A DNA stretch of 9,076 nucleotides, from positions 1 through 9,076 of the forward strand of contig JAIRXV010000328.1 of the NCBI GenBank assembly GCA_031268115.1. Direction: 5' to 3'. A program made the position numbers and the translations under genes. Source of the DNA: Bifidobacteriaceae bacterium (GTDB taxonomy: Bacteria > Actinomycetota > Actinomycetes > Actinomycetales > WQXJ01). The notes below the pieces were generated by a model. The model saw nothing but the letters and a program-made list of their open reading frames with translations, was not told the origin of the DNA and made no database searches. Position 1 is the stretch's first letter. Each line of letters begins with the position of its first letter. Shown one piece after another: positions 1-7,533 of the stretch.

Positions 1-3000
1 CCGATAGCGCGCACGGAGCCGGTGCTGTCCTCGCAGCATGAGCCGCCTAACGCGTCGGAGAGCTTGAACCAGGTCGTGGATCACGCCGTCATGACCAAGG
101 TTGTGTTCAATCAGCCCACTGGTTGGCTTCAGGTGCGATTGCCGGAGCCGGGCACCGCCCTGTCCTATTCGATTTCCTCAGCTCCGAACGAGCCCACCCA
201 AGATCCAAAGTCGTGGACACTGGAGGGGTCCGATGACGGCAATGAGTTCACGGTTCTGGACACCCAAACCGATCAGGCTTTTGAGCGGCGCACCAAGGTG
301 AGCTTCCCGATCGCTACCCCTGGCGCCTACGAGTATTACCGGCTCAACGTCACCGCGAACGCCGGTTCGGCCAACCGGCTGCAACTGTCGGAGTGGGACC
401 TGAAGTGGGACACGCTGGGCGAGCAGACGCTCATCGCTTCCAAGTCGATGCCCAACTTGCGCGATGTCCAAGAAAACAGCCCCCTCAACGAGTCTCTGCC
501 CAAACTGTTCGACGGCCTCAGCTCCACGAAGTGGCTGACGTATCTTGAGACGAACACGACCCCGACGTGGGTCCAGCTGCATTTGCCGACCCCGCGTCAG
601 GCCGCGAAGTACAAGATCACCACGGCGAATGACGCCAACGTCCGCGACCCTTCCGCATTCAAGCTGCTTGCCTCGAACGATGGCGTCACCTGGCTCACGC
701 TTGACGAACGCGCGGGCAACCCGCTACCCAACACTCGCCAACTGGCGACCACGTTCGACGTTACGCAGAACCCTGGCTCCTACACGTACTACCGCCTGTG
801 GATGGCGGGCAGCCGCGGTGACACCGGGTCGGGCGGAGACGCCAACTATCCCGGTTGGCCGCGCATCCAACTCGGCGATCTGGACCTCTTGGACGAGAAC
901 GAGGTGACGGTAATTCGTGGCGCCTTCGTCTCGGATCCCGCTGAAGCGGCCTATGGCGATCGTTACGGGGATTCCCCGTTGGACTCCCGGCCCATCAAGG
1001 CGTTCGATCACGACCGGTCCACCAAGTGGCAGACCTCGATCCTGCCGAACTACTTGCAGGTCGAATTGGAAGAACCGACTGCCGCCACCAGCTATCAGTT
1101 GTCTTCCGCCAGCGACCTACCCTATAGCGATCCGAGCGACTGGGAACTGTTCGGATCCCTGGACGGTGAGACTTTCACCTCCCTCGATGTGCGCCAGAAC
1201 GAATCGTTTGCAAATCGGAACACCGCCAACCCGGCCTACACGATTGCGACCCCCACGCCAGCGAAGTTCTACCGCCTCGCGATCAACGCGAACCACCAGG
1301 CCGAGGCACCAGCGGAAACTCCGTCCGCGGACCTGAACATCACCCAACTCTCCGAATTCGAACTTTTCGACGCCATCGGCACATCCCTGACCCCCTACTC
1401 CGATCCGTTCGCATCCGAATGGCAGATCGGATCTACAAATGCGGCCTGGGCGACAGTCGATCTAGGCGGACCTAGCGTCATCGGCCGCCTGAAAGTCGTT
1501 TGGGCCGCCCAAGGCTACGCGACCAGCTACGCGTTGGACACGTCCCCAGACGGTGAGCAATGGACCGAGGCGTTCCTGGAGGAGGCGGGCGATGGCGGCG
1601 TCGACGAGATCGTCCTATCCCAACCGGTGACCGGCGTTAGCTACGTGCGCCTGCGCCTTATAACCGCCTCCGAAGAAGCACTCGTGGTGCAGGAACTCGA
1701 AGTCTTCGGCACCGGCGGCGCCGAAGTGGCACTGCCGCCGCAACCCGGTCCCGAACCCAATGGTCGCCAATACCTGACCGGTGGCAACTGGGCCGTGCAA
1801 CGGGCCGCGCAAGTGGCCGAGCAAGGCTCCAGCGGCGCCCAGCTAACCAGCCCGGCCTACACCGGCTCCGAACGCTGGCTGCCCGCCCAAGTTCCCGGAA
1901 CGGTCCTGAACTCGTTCATCAAGGCCGGAGCCGTGGTCGATCCCAATGTGGCGGATAACCAACTCCAGATTTCCGACGGCTACTTCACTGCCGATTTCTG
2001 GTATCGCAACCACTTCGAAATCCCGGCCGCTCAAGCCGGAAAACGGACCTGGTTGACGTTCAACGCGATCAACTGGAAAGCGGACGTGTGGTTCAATGGC
2101 CAAGAAATCGGCGCCATCGCCGGTGCCTTCATCGAAGGCAAATTCGACATCACCGAATTGGCTAACTACGGTGGCGAAAACTATCTGGCCGTTCTCATTC
2201 ACCGCAACGAGACCCCGGATGTGGTGACGGTCCAAACTCTCGAAACCGCCGGCAAGAACGGTGGTCAACTCGGCCGCGACAATCCCACAATCCACGCGTC
2301 CGTCGGCTGGGACTGGATTCCCACCATACGAGGGCGCAACATCGGCATCTACGACGACGTGTTCTTGTCCTACTCGCAGGACGTGACGATGGCGGGATCG
2401 TGGGCTCGCACCACCCTCTCCGGTCCTGCTGGTGGGAGTAATCCGGCCCCCGATGCCGATGTCACGGTCGCCACGGTGGTCACCAACTCCGCTGCCGGGG
2501 CCCGCGATGTCACTCTGACGGGAACTATCCAAGGCCCCAACGATCTGGCCCCGACCCCGTTCGCGTTGCCGGACGCGTTGACGTTGGCGGCCGGGCAATC
2601 GGCCAGTGTCGACATCGCCACGCTGGGACTGATCGCTCCAGACTTATGGTGGCCCAACACATACGGCGACCAGCCCCTGTATGACGTGGAGCTGACAGCT
2701 ACAGTCGGTGGGCAGGTGTCCGACATCGTCCGCTTCAAGACCGGTATTCGCGAACTGGAATACAGCTTCGTCAACCTTGCCCTGAACATCTCCGTGAATG
2801 GGGTGCGGATCACCTGCCGCGGCGGCAACTGGGGTCTTTCCGATTCCAACCTCGGCCTAACTGCTGCGGACTACGACACCAAACTGCGTCTCCACGCCGA
2901 AGCAAACTTCACCATGATTCGCAACTGGGTGGGTCAAACCGGCGACGAAGCGTTCTACGAGGCGGCCGACAAGTACGGGATCATGATTTGGGATGATTTC

Positions 3001-5583
3001 TGGCTCGCGAATCCCGGCGACGGCCCCAACCCGTCCAACGAAGAAATGTTCATGGCCAATGCCAGATTCAAGATTCTGCGCAACCGCCACCACGCCGCAG
3101 TTGGATTGTATTGCGGACGCAACGAAGGCAATCCGCCCGCCTCACTCGACGCGGCCCTACAAGCGGCCACCACGGTACTGGACGGCACCCGCTATTACAT
3201 TTCCCATTCCTCGGGGACGCCCAACGCGGAAGACGGTATCAACACGGTCTCCGGTTGGGGCCCGTACAACGTGCGTAACCCCGCTTGGTATTTCTCTAAC
3301 ACCCGCAAGACAATCCACTCCGAACGCGGCCTACCGAATATTCCATCGATGGAGTCCATGGAGAAAATGCTCGGCCCAGACCACCAATGGCCGATGGATA
3401 ACGTGTGGGGCATGCACGATTTCACGCTGGGTTCCACCACGGCCCAAAACGGCACCAGCTGGTTGGATTACATTTCCAACTCCTACGCCGAGGCCACCAG
3501 TCTCAAAGAATTCGTGGACCGTTCGCAGCTTGTGGGCTACGAAAACTACAAGGCCGTATTCGAAGCCGTCCACGCGGTCCGCGCCAACGGAATGCTGTTG
3601 TGGATGAGTCAATCCGCCTGGCCGTCAATGGTGTGGCAGGTAGCCGACTGGTACAACGATACTCCCGCCGCGTTCTTCGGCGCCAAGACGGCAAATCAGC
3701 CCATCAACGCATTCGTTGATCCCCGCGACCGGCGCGTTTTCCTGTCGAACTCGACACCGGACCCGTTGGTGGACGCCAAAGTCGCGGTGGACGTGTTCGA
3801 TTTGACCGGCACCCTGGTCGCCTCAACCGTTACGCCGTCCACCACGCTGACTGCCGATTCCGGTGCGTACGTCAGCCAAGTGCCGGCATCGTCCGCATCC
3901 GGTCAAATGCGGTTTGTGCGCACCCGGGTGCTCGGAGCCGACGGATCGGAGCTGGCCCGCGACTTCACGTGGATCAACCCGAACGCCGATCGCAAGTACC
4001 AAGAGCTGTTGTCCCTGGATACCGGCTCATACGACCTCTCTTTCGAACCGGTCGCCGAACCGGTGGGCGGCCAACCAGGCGAAACCCAACTCGAAGTCCG
4101 GGTCGCCAACACCGCGAACGCCCCACTGTTCATGGTGCACTTGACTGTTTGGCGGCCCGACGGCACCCAGGTATTGCCGGCGTACTTCTCCGACAATTAC
4201 TTCAGCCTCATGCGCGGTGAGGACGCCACTGTCACCGTCAACTTCGCCGCAGAACCAGAAGTGACCGTCCGCGCAGAAGTGTTCAACGCGGCCACTGTCG
4301 AGGTCTCAGACGATGCGGCCACAACCGCGGACCGGACGATCCTCGACGTGGCGATCGGGCTTGCGGCCCTATTCGAGGAGCAGCAAGATCGATACACGCC
4401 AGAGTCCTTTGCGCCGCTGGGGGAGGCCCTAGCCGAGGCCCGAGCGCTGAAGACCGCAGTCCAGCTGTCGCACGCGCAGGTTGTTGAGGCCATCGCCAAA
4501 CTGGAGGCGGCTGAAGACGCCCTGGTCGAGGCCGTGGACACTTCGCCGCTGTGGGCCCTAATAGCGTTGGCCGAAGCCAGAATCGCCGACGCAGCCCAAT
4601 ATGTGCCCACATACCTGCCGGACGTACTTGCCCAAGTTGAGGCAGCCAAGGCTTTGCTGGCCGGGACGCCCAGCCAGGACCAAATAACTGCCCAGACGGT
4701 GGAATTGGCAGGAGTGGTGGCCAAGTTCGTCAAGCTGGGGGACAAGACCGTTTTGGCGGCCCTTATTCAGGTGGCCGATTCGCTGAGGCAAGCGAGGTAC
4801 ACCACTAGCAGTTGGGCTCGGGTCGAAGCGGCCCGCGTGCTCGCCGGCGAGATCGAAACGCTTGGCGACGCGTCAGTGGATGACGTGGCCGATGCCGAAA
4901 TCGCCCTGATCGACGCTCTCGGAGCTCTTGTGCTCAGGGCAGCGAAAGCCGGATTGGAATCGGCCATAACGGTCGCCAAGTCAATCATTGCTGCCGCTTC
5001 GGCGTATGTCCCAGAGTCCCTGACCGGGTTGGCCCAAGCAGTGACGGTGGCCCAAACCGTTTTCGAAGATGAGGACGCCACCCAAGATCAAGTCGCCGCA
5101 GCCCAATCGGCGTTGATCGTCAAGATCGCCACCGCCCGCCTCAGGCCGGCGCCCGCCGAGACGCCGACAGTGTCCCCGCAGCTGAGCCCGGGCGGGGCGG
5201 CACTGGTCGCCCAGGCGCCCGAAGGAGTGGCCGAGGCGGTCGCCCAGGCCCAGGCGGGGCCGGCCGGCGGTGCTGGCGCATCGACTGATACGGGAGCTTC
5301 CTCGGCTGCCAAGGCCGCCTTCGTAAAGGCTCCGACACCCAAGATTGTGGGCAAGGCGAAAGTGGGCAGGACCTTGAAGGTGAAGGTCGGCAAATGGTCC
5401 CCAAAGGGCAAATTGCGTTATCAGTGGCTGCGTGGAGGCAAGAAGATTCGCGGTGCCACGAAAGTGACCTACAAGCTGAAGGCCGCGGACCGAGGCAAGC
5501 GGATCACCGTCAAGGTCACTGCCACCAAGTCCGGTTACGCGACCGCGGTGAAGAAGAGCGCTAAGACCCCGAAGGTCAAGTAG
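1..5583 (+). CDS. Multidomain GH2 glycoside hydrolase with discoidin, FIVAR and Ig-like modules (5' end outside window)
   Basis: Probably a secreted exo-acting glycosidase; the substrate is not determinable. The frame is open to base 1 and no signal peptide is visible. A GTG at 22 is possible but has no Shine-Dalgarno and would begin inside a discoidin fold, so I treat the gene as 5'-truncated. Residues are numbered from that GTG. Discoidin/CBM32-like domains lie at about 1-129, 147-293, 297-450 and 457-566. The GH2 sugar-binding domain is at 581-733, an Ig-like domain at 787-900, and the TIM barrel at 904-1240. E1035 in CGRNEG is the likely acid/base and E1101 in HSERGLPNIPSME the likely nucleophile, 66 residues apart as expected. 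Ig-like domains follow to 1415, with the motif LPAYFSDNYFSL near 1385 typical of exo-beta-glucosaminidase-like GH2 enzymes. Four FIVAR-like repeats start near 1440, 1510, 1576 and 1644. An Ala/Gly/Pro linker leads to a Lys-rich Ig-like module at 1771-1853. There is no LPXTG. Beta-mannosidase or exo-beta-glucosaminidase activity are alternatives. Confidence 0.9.
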   Translation, partial: PIARTEPVLSSQHEPPNASESLNQVVDHAVMTKVVFNQPTGWLQVRLPEPGTALSYSISSAPNEPTQDPKSWTLEGSDDGNEFTVLDTQTDQAFERRTKVSFPIATPGAYEYYRLNVTANAGSANRLQLSEWDLKWDTLGEQTLIASKSMPNLRDVQENSPLNESLPKLFDGLSSTKWLTYLETNTTPTWVQLHLPTPRQAAKYKITTANDANVRDPSAFKLLASNDGVTWLTLDERAGNPLPNTRQLATTFDVTQNPGSYTYYRLWMAGSRGDTGSGGDANYPGWPRIQLGDLDLLDENEVTVIRGAFVSDPAEAAYGDRYGDSPLDSRPIKAFDHDRSTKWQTSILPNYLQVELEEPTAATSYQLSSASDLPYSDPSDWELFGSLDGETFTSLDVRQNESFANRNTANPAYTIATPTPAKFYRLAINANHQAEAPAETPSADLNITQLSEFELFDAIGTSLTPYSDPFASEWQIGSTNAAWATVDLGGPSVIGRLKVVWAAQGYATSYALDTSPDGEQWTEAFLEEAGDGGVDEIVLSQPVTGVSYVRLRLITASEEALVVQELEVFGTGGAEVALPPQPGPEPNGRQYLTGGNWAVQRAAQVAEQGSSGAQLTSPAYTGSERWLPAQVPGTVLNSFIKAGAVVDPNVADNQLQISDGYFTADFWYRNHFEIPAAQAGKRTWLTFNAINWKADVWFNGQEIGAIAGAFIEGKFDITELANYGGENYLAVLIHRNETPDVVTVQTLETAGKNGGQLGRDNPTIHASVGWDWIPTIRGRNIGIYDDVFLSYSQDVTMAGSWARTTLSGPAGGSNPAPDADVTVATVVTNSAAGARDVTLTGTIQGPNDLAPTPFALPDALTLAAGQSASVDIATLGLIAPDLWWPNTYGDQPLYDVELTATVGGQVSDIVRFKTGIRELEYSFVNLALNISVNGVRITCRGGNWGLSDSNLGLTAADYDTKLRLHAEANFTMIRNWVGQTGDEAFYEAADKYGIMIWDDFWLANPGDGPNPSNEEMFMANARFKILRNRHHAAVGLYCGRNEGNPPASLDAALQAATTVLDGTRYYISHSSGTPNAEDGINTVSGWGPYNVRNPAWYFSNTRKTIHSERGLPNIPSMESMEKMLGPDHQWPMDNVWGMHDFTLGSTTAQNGTSWLDYISNSYAEATSLKEFVDRSQLVGYENYKAVFEAVHAVRANGMLLWMSQSAWPSMVWQVADWYNDTPAAFFGAKTANQPINAFVDPRDRRVFLSNSTPDPLVDAKVAVDVFDLTGTLVASTVTPSTTLTADSGAYVSQVPASSASGQMRFVRTRVLGADGSELARDFTWINPNADRKYQELLSLDTGSYDLSFEPVAEPVGGQPGETQLEVRVANTANAPLFMVHLTVWRPDGTQVLPAYFSDNYFSLMRGEDATVTVNFAAEPEVTVRAEVFNAATVEVSDDAATTADRTILDVAIGLAALFEEQQDRYTPESFAPLGEALAEARALKTAVQLSHAQVVEAIAKLEAAEDALVEAVDTSPLWALIALAEARIADAAQYVPTYLPDVLAQVEAAKALLAGTPSQDQITAQTVELAGVVAKFVKLGDKTVLAALIQVADSLRQARYTTSSWARVEAARVLAGEIETLGDASVDDVADAEIALIDALGALVLRAAKAGLESAITVAKSIIAAASAYVPESLTGLAQAVTVAQTVFEDEDATQDQVAAAQSALIVKIATARLRPAPAETPTVSPQLSPGGAALVAQAPEGVAEAVAQAQAGPAGGAGASTDTGASSAAKAAFVKAPTPKIVGKAKVGRTLKVKVGKWSPKGKLRYQWLRGGKKIRGATKVTYKLKAADRGKRITVKVTATKSGYATAVKKSAKTPKVK

Positions 5584-5590
5584 CGCTGGC

Positions 5591-5632
5591 TGACCCCGTG
5601 GGACCAGTGCTCCTCCCACGGATAAGGGGTCA
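5591..5632 (+). terminator. Hairpin just after the GH2 stop, likely terminator
   Basis: TGACCCC (5591-5597) pairs with GGGGTCA (5626-5632), and GTGGGA (5598-5603) pairs with TCCCAC (5614-5619). The result is a 13-bp stem with a bulge, GATAA plus one G, on the 3' side and a 10-base loop. It begins seven bases after the TAG stop. There is no U-tract, so it resembles the GC-rich, tail-less terminators of high-GC bacteria. Termination is inferred from position and structure. Confidence 0.6.
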
Positions 5633-5633
5633 T

Positions 5634-5681
5634 GGCGGGTGCGTCTCCCGGAGAATGGGATACCGCGAAGACGCACCCGCC
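5634..5681. repeat. Perfect 13-bp inverted repeat, second hairpin of a tandem pair
   Basis: GGCGGGTGCGTCT (5634-5646) has its exact reverse complement at 5669-5681, separated by 22 bases. It starts two bases after the preceding hairpin ends. A competing pairing exists between ATGGCGG (5632-5638) and CCGCCAT (5686-5692). It may be a second terminator arm, a processing or regulatory structure ahead of gene A, or a terminator working in both directions. No poly-T follows on either strand. Confidence 0.55.
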
Positions 5682-5765
5682 GACCCCGCCATCCCGCCGG
5701 CCCCACTCATCCCAGTCACGTCCCTTGTCTGCGCCACACCCGTCACCGGCCTCAGGGTCGCGCGG

Positions 5766-5783
5766 TAGGCTGTCTCCTATGTT
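5766..5783 (+). promoter_or_regulatory. Candidate -10 region ahead of gene A
   Basis: Two hexamers fit the actinobacterial -10 pattern TANNNT: TAGGCT (5766-5771) and TATGTT (5778-5783). The first would start transcription close to the ATG at 5779. The second would give a leader of roughly 8 bases before the gene A ATG at 5798. No convincing -35 hexamer is seen at the right distance. The call rests on pattern and position only. Confidence 0.3.
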
Positions 5784-5817
5784 CTGCGCCAAGCGCGATG
5801 GGTCGACCCTTGGATGA
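5779..5817 (+). other. Possible 12-codon leaderless upstream ORF overlapping the gene A start
   Basis: An ATG lies seven bases after the TAGGCT box and opens a 12-residue frame (MFCAKRDGSTLG) that ends with TGA at 5815-5817, inside gene A and in a different frame. If transcription starts at or just before 5779, ribosomes would meet this frame first. It could be a short regulatory ORF or pure chance. Nothing in the peptide suggests a function. Confidence 0.15.
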
Positions 5818-6928
5818 ATTGCCCAAGGCCGCAGGCCAAGCGATCACCTTCAGGCTTCACCTCGCCGGCGGTCGCTACGAGCGAGGCGCCCTTCCCCTCG
5901 CCGGGCTCCCGGAGCTGGAACGTTACGAGGCCCTGCTTGGATCTGTCGCAAAGGATCTTTGGCACCGGCGGCACCCCTCGCGGAAGCGGCTTCCTAGGGG
6001 TTTCAAGGATGCCCTTCGCTTGAAACTAACTGCGGTCGAAGAGGGTAGTACCGTGGCGGAACTCACCCGAGTTGTCGACGATGGCGATTCGCTTGACATT
6101 GAAGTGGAAGGCTTACTGTCAAGAGCAGCAAGGATCATTGACAAGGCGTTTATACGCATCTCATCGGGCGAGAGACTCGAAGGATCCGAACTGCCGGAGC
6201 AAGCGCTGTCTATACTGCGTCAATTCGGATCATCGCTCCAAGGCGAAGAGTATTTCAAGTTTGCTTCCGGAAAGAATAACGGAATAAGGTACACGCGGTC
6301 GTCGCGGGCCGCATACCTCGCGAATCTCCGCGAAGGGCATCGTATCGAGACCACGAGTCTCGTAGGTCACATCACTTCGCTTGCGGGGCGCGAGAGGCAC
6401 TTCGTTTTCGTCATCCACAAGTCGGGTCAAAGCGTAGACGGATCTTACACCAACGAGCATTTGTTCACCGACCTGAAGGAGGCACTTCAAGTCGACGAGG
6501 AAGTGCTGTTTCGCATTACTTGCGATTGCGAGTACCGCCCTAATGGAGAATTGGCCCGAATCGTGGATGTCGATACACTCGACTTCTTTGCCGCCTTGAA
6601 CACACTCTTAGGGAAAAGACTCATCCAACTGGCCGAACTCGACGACGGGTGGCTTGGAGACGGTGGCTCCCAAGTCAGCCTTGATGCCATTGAGTTCGCA
6701 CGCGACTTAGTGGCCGATCTCGACGAAGACGGAAAGCCGATTCCGCGAATCTACCCGACGGCGTCTGGAGGATTGCAACTCGAATGGCATTCCGAGTCAG
6801 GCGACACTGAAGTAGTGATCGAACGCGACCTAACGGTTTCGGCTTTTCATTTTGGGACATGCGAAGAGTCGCTTGAAGGCGCGCGCGGAGTGGGGTCGAT
6901 TGCCGAATTCTTGAGGGGATGCCTGTGA
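5798..6928 (+). CDS. Gene A: uncharacterised protein, first gene of a coupled pair
   Basis: The product is 376 residues and soluble, with no signal peptide or membrane segment; its function is unknown. I chose the ATG at 5798 because protein-like sequence starts there. The frame stays open back to a GTG at 5639, but that stretch covers a hairpin and translates to an Arg/Pro/His-rich string. There is no clear Shine-Dalgarno. Residues 1-95 form an alpha/beta region with an ALPLAGLPELERYEALL stretch and a basic segment ending RLPRGFKDALRLKL. About 180-265 is beta-rich and could be an OB-like fold (VGHITSL, then ITCDCEY). About 280-376 begins DDGWLGDGGSQVS, runs into a helix, and continues with GGLQLEWH and an acidic strand EVVIERD, ending in FL. 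From memory this C-terminal pattern (Gly-Trp-x-Gly, then leuWh) recurs in widespread uncharacterised bacterial proteins. Sampled lines have 45-55% GC against about 67% in a sampled GH2 line, suggesting possible transfer. The stop overlaps the start of gene B. Confidence 0.85.
   Translation: MGRPLDELPKAAGQAITFRLHLAGGRYERGALPLAGLPELERYEALLGSVAKDLWHRRHPSRKRLPRGFKDALRLKLTAVEEGSTVAELTRVVDDGDSLDIEVEGLLSRAARIIDKAFIRISSGERLEGSELPEQALSILRQFGSSLQGEEYFKFASGKNNGIRYTRSSRAAYLANLREGHRIETTSLVGHITSLAGRERHFVFVIHKSGQSVDGSYTNEHLFTDLKEALQVDEEVLFRITCDCEYRPNGELARIVDVDTLDFFAALNTLLGKRLIQLAELDDGWLGDGGSQVSLDAIEFARDLVADLDEDGKPIPRIYPTASGGLQLEWHSESGDTEVVIERDLTVSAFHFGTCEESLEGARGVGSIAEFLRGCL
6913..6927 (+). promoter_or_regulatory. 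Ribosome binding site that decides the gene B start
   Basis: GAGGGG (6913-6918) lies immediately before an ATG (6919) and six bases before an in-frame GTG (6925). The ATG is too close to use it. The GTG has normal spacing (eight bases from the GAGG core) and gives the classic GTGA overlap with the gene A stop, so the GTG is preferred. The site lies inside gene A, implying translational coupling. Confidence 0.6.
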
Positions 6929-7533
6929 CGTTCCCAGCCGCAGATGATCGTTTCCCGCCCCTCGAAGAATCGGAGAAGCCATTAGACGATGCCGCAGAGT
7001 TAGCTTTCCGGCAATGCCCGCCGGCCTTTCTTCAGGATGGAATTCCAACAACCCAACTATTTCACGAGTCAACCGGGGACGGTGGGAAGCTTTCGGCCGC
7101 CCGGTCAAAGAAAGTGTCGCCCAAGTTTGCCTATGAGGAGCGGCTTGCGGCGGGAGGAAGAACCGCTGGAACCTACGGAGTGTCCGTGGGTGAGGTGCTG
7201 CGAGAAGGATCTCGAGTCGTGGATGACTCCGCGACCCCTGGATCGATCACCAAGCCGACTGGTCACGTATTTCTAGAGTTGCGGCATTTCAGCACACGCT
7301 TGCAGCGACGACGGTTCGCAAACTCCATGCGCAACTTCGCCTTGGCGCGCGGTCGTCTTTGGCCGCTAGCGGTGTCGGGTAATGGACGGAGAGATCGTGT
7401 CGCGGGTGTTGATGACAGCGGCGCGGGCGGGGCGGCGAACGCCCACGGGCAGCCGTCAAGAATCGACCGGAGCGGGTGGCACCGCGGCTCGGATCCAATC
7501 GACGGTCACTCGGCTCCCACGGACCACCGGTAG
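6925..7533 (+). CDS. Gene B: uncharacterised protein coupled to gene A
   Basis: The product is 202 residues from GTG 6925, or 204 if the poorly spaced ATG at 6919 is used. It is cytosolic by appearance; the function is unknown. Counting from the ATG, the recognisable core runs from about residue 30 to 148. It opens with RQCPPAFLQDGIPTTQLF, continues with GDGGKLSAARSKKVSPKFAYEE, then GTYGVSVGEV and VVDDSA, and ends in a basic stretch LQRRRFANSMRNFALARG. From memory this pattern (a Pro-x-Phe/Trp-x-x-x-Gly start, then LSV-x-R-S and a later strand carrying VTVGE) recurs as a small protein encoded beside gene A-like proteins, with no characterised member known to me. The final ~55 residues are Gly/Arg/Asp/Ser-rich, lack secondary-structure character and may be run-on sequence. 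The shared GTGA overlap suggests A and B are made together and may interact. Confidence 0.75.
   Translation: MTFPAADDRFPPLEESEKPLDDAAELAFRQCPPAFLQDGIPTTQLFHESTGDGGKLSAARSKKVSPKFAYEERLAAGGRTAGTYGVSVGEVLREGSRVVDDSATPGSITKPTGHVFLELRHFSTRLQRRRFANSMRNFALARGRLWPLAVSGNGRRDRVAGVDDSGAGGAANAHGQPSRIDRSGWHRGSDPIDGHSAPTDHR

Noticed and set aside
1843..2598. 251-codon open frame on the - strand
   Set aside because: It lies fully inside the GH2 frame, which has clear domain motifs here. Its translation is Gly/Arg/Asp-rich with no fold-like pattern, as expected of an antisense shadow in GC-rich DNA.
4197..4745. 182-codon - strand open frame rich in Ser, Ala and Thr
   Set aside because: It is the reverse shadow of the Ala/Glu-rich FIVAR coding region; its composition explains the lack of stops.
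5329..5583. Lys-rich tail of the hydrolase read as a histone H1-like DNA-binding domain
   Set aside because: The regular beta-strand pattern with YQW and ITVKV fits the Ig-like modules of exported actinobacterial proteins better.
4981..5706. 241-codon - strand open frame crossing the end of the GH2 gene and both hairpins
   Set aside because: It is low-complexity Gly/Arg/Leu sequence opposite the linker and Lys-rich module, with no start context or motif.
5639..5797. N-terminal extension of gene A back to a GTG
   Set aside because: The stretch covers a perfect hairpin and translates to Arg/Pro/His-rich sequence without ribosome binding site, so the ATG at 5798 is preferred.
7363..7372. Perfect palindrome CCGCTAGCGG near the end of the gene B core
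   Set aside because: Ten bases alone, with no second copy or promoter nearby, are not enough to call an operator.
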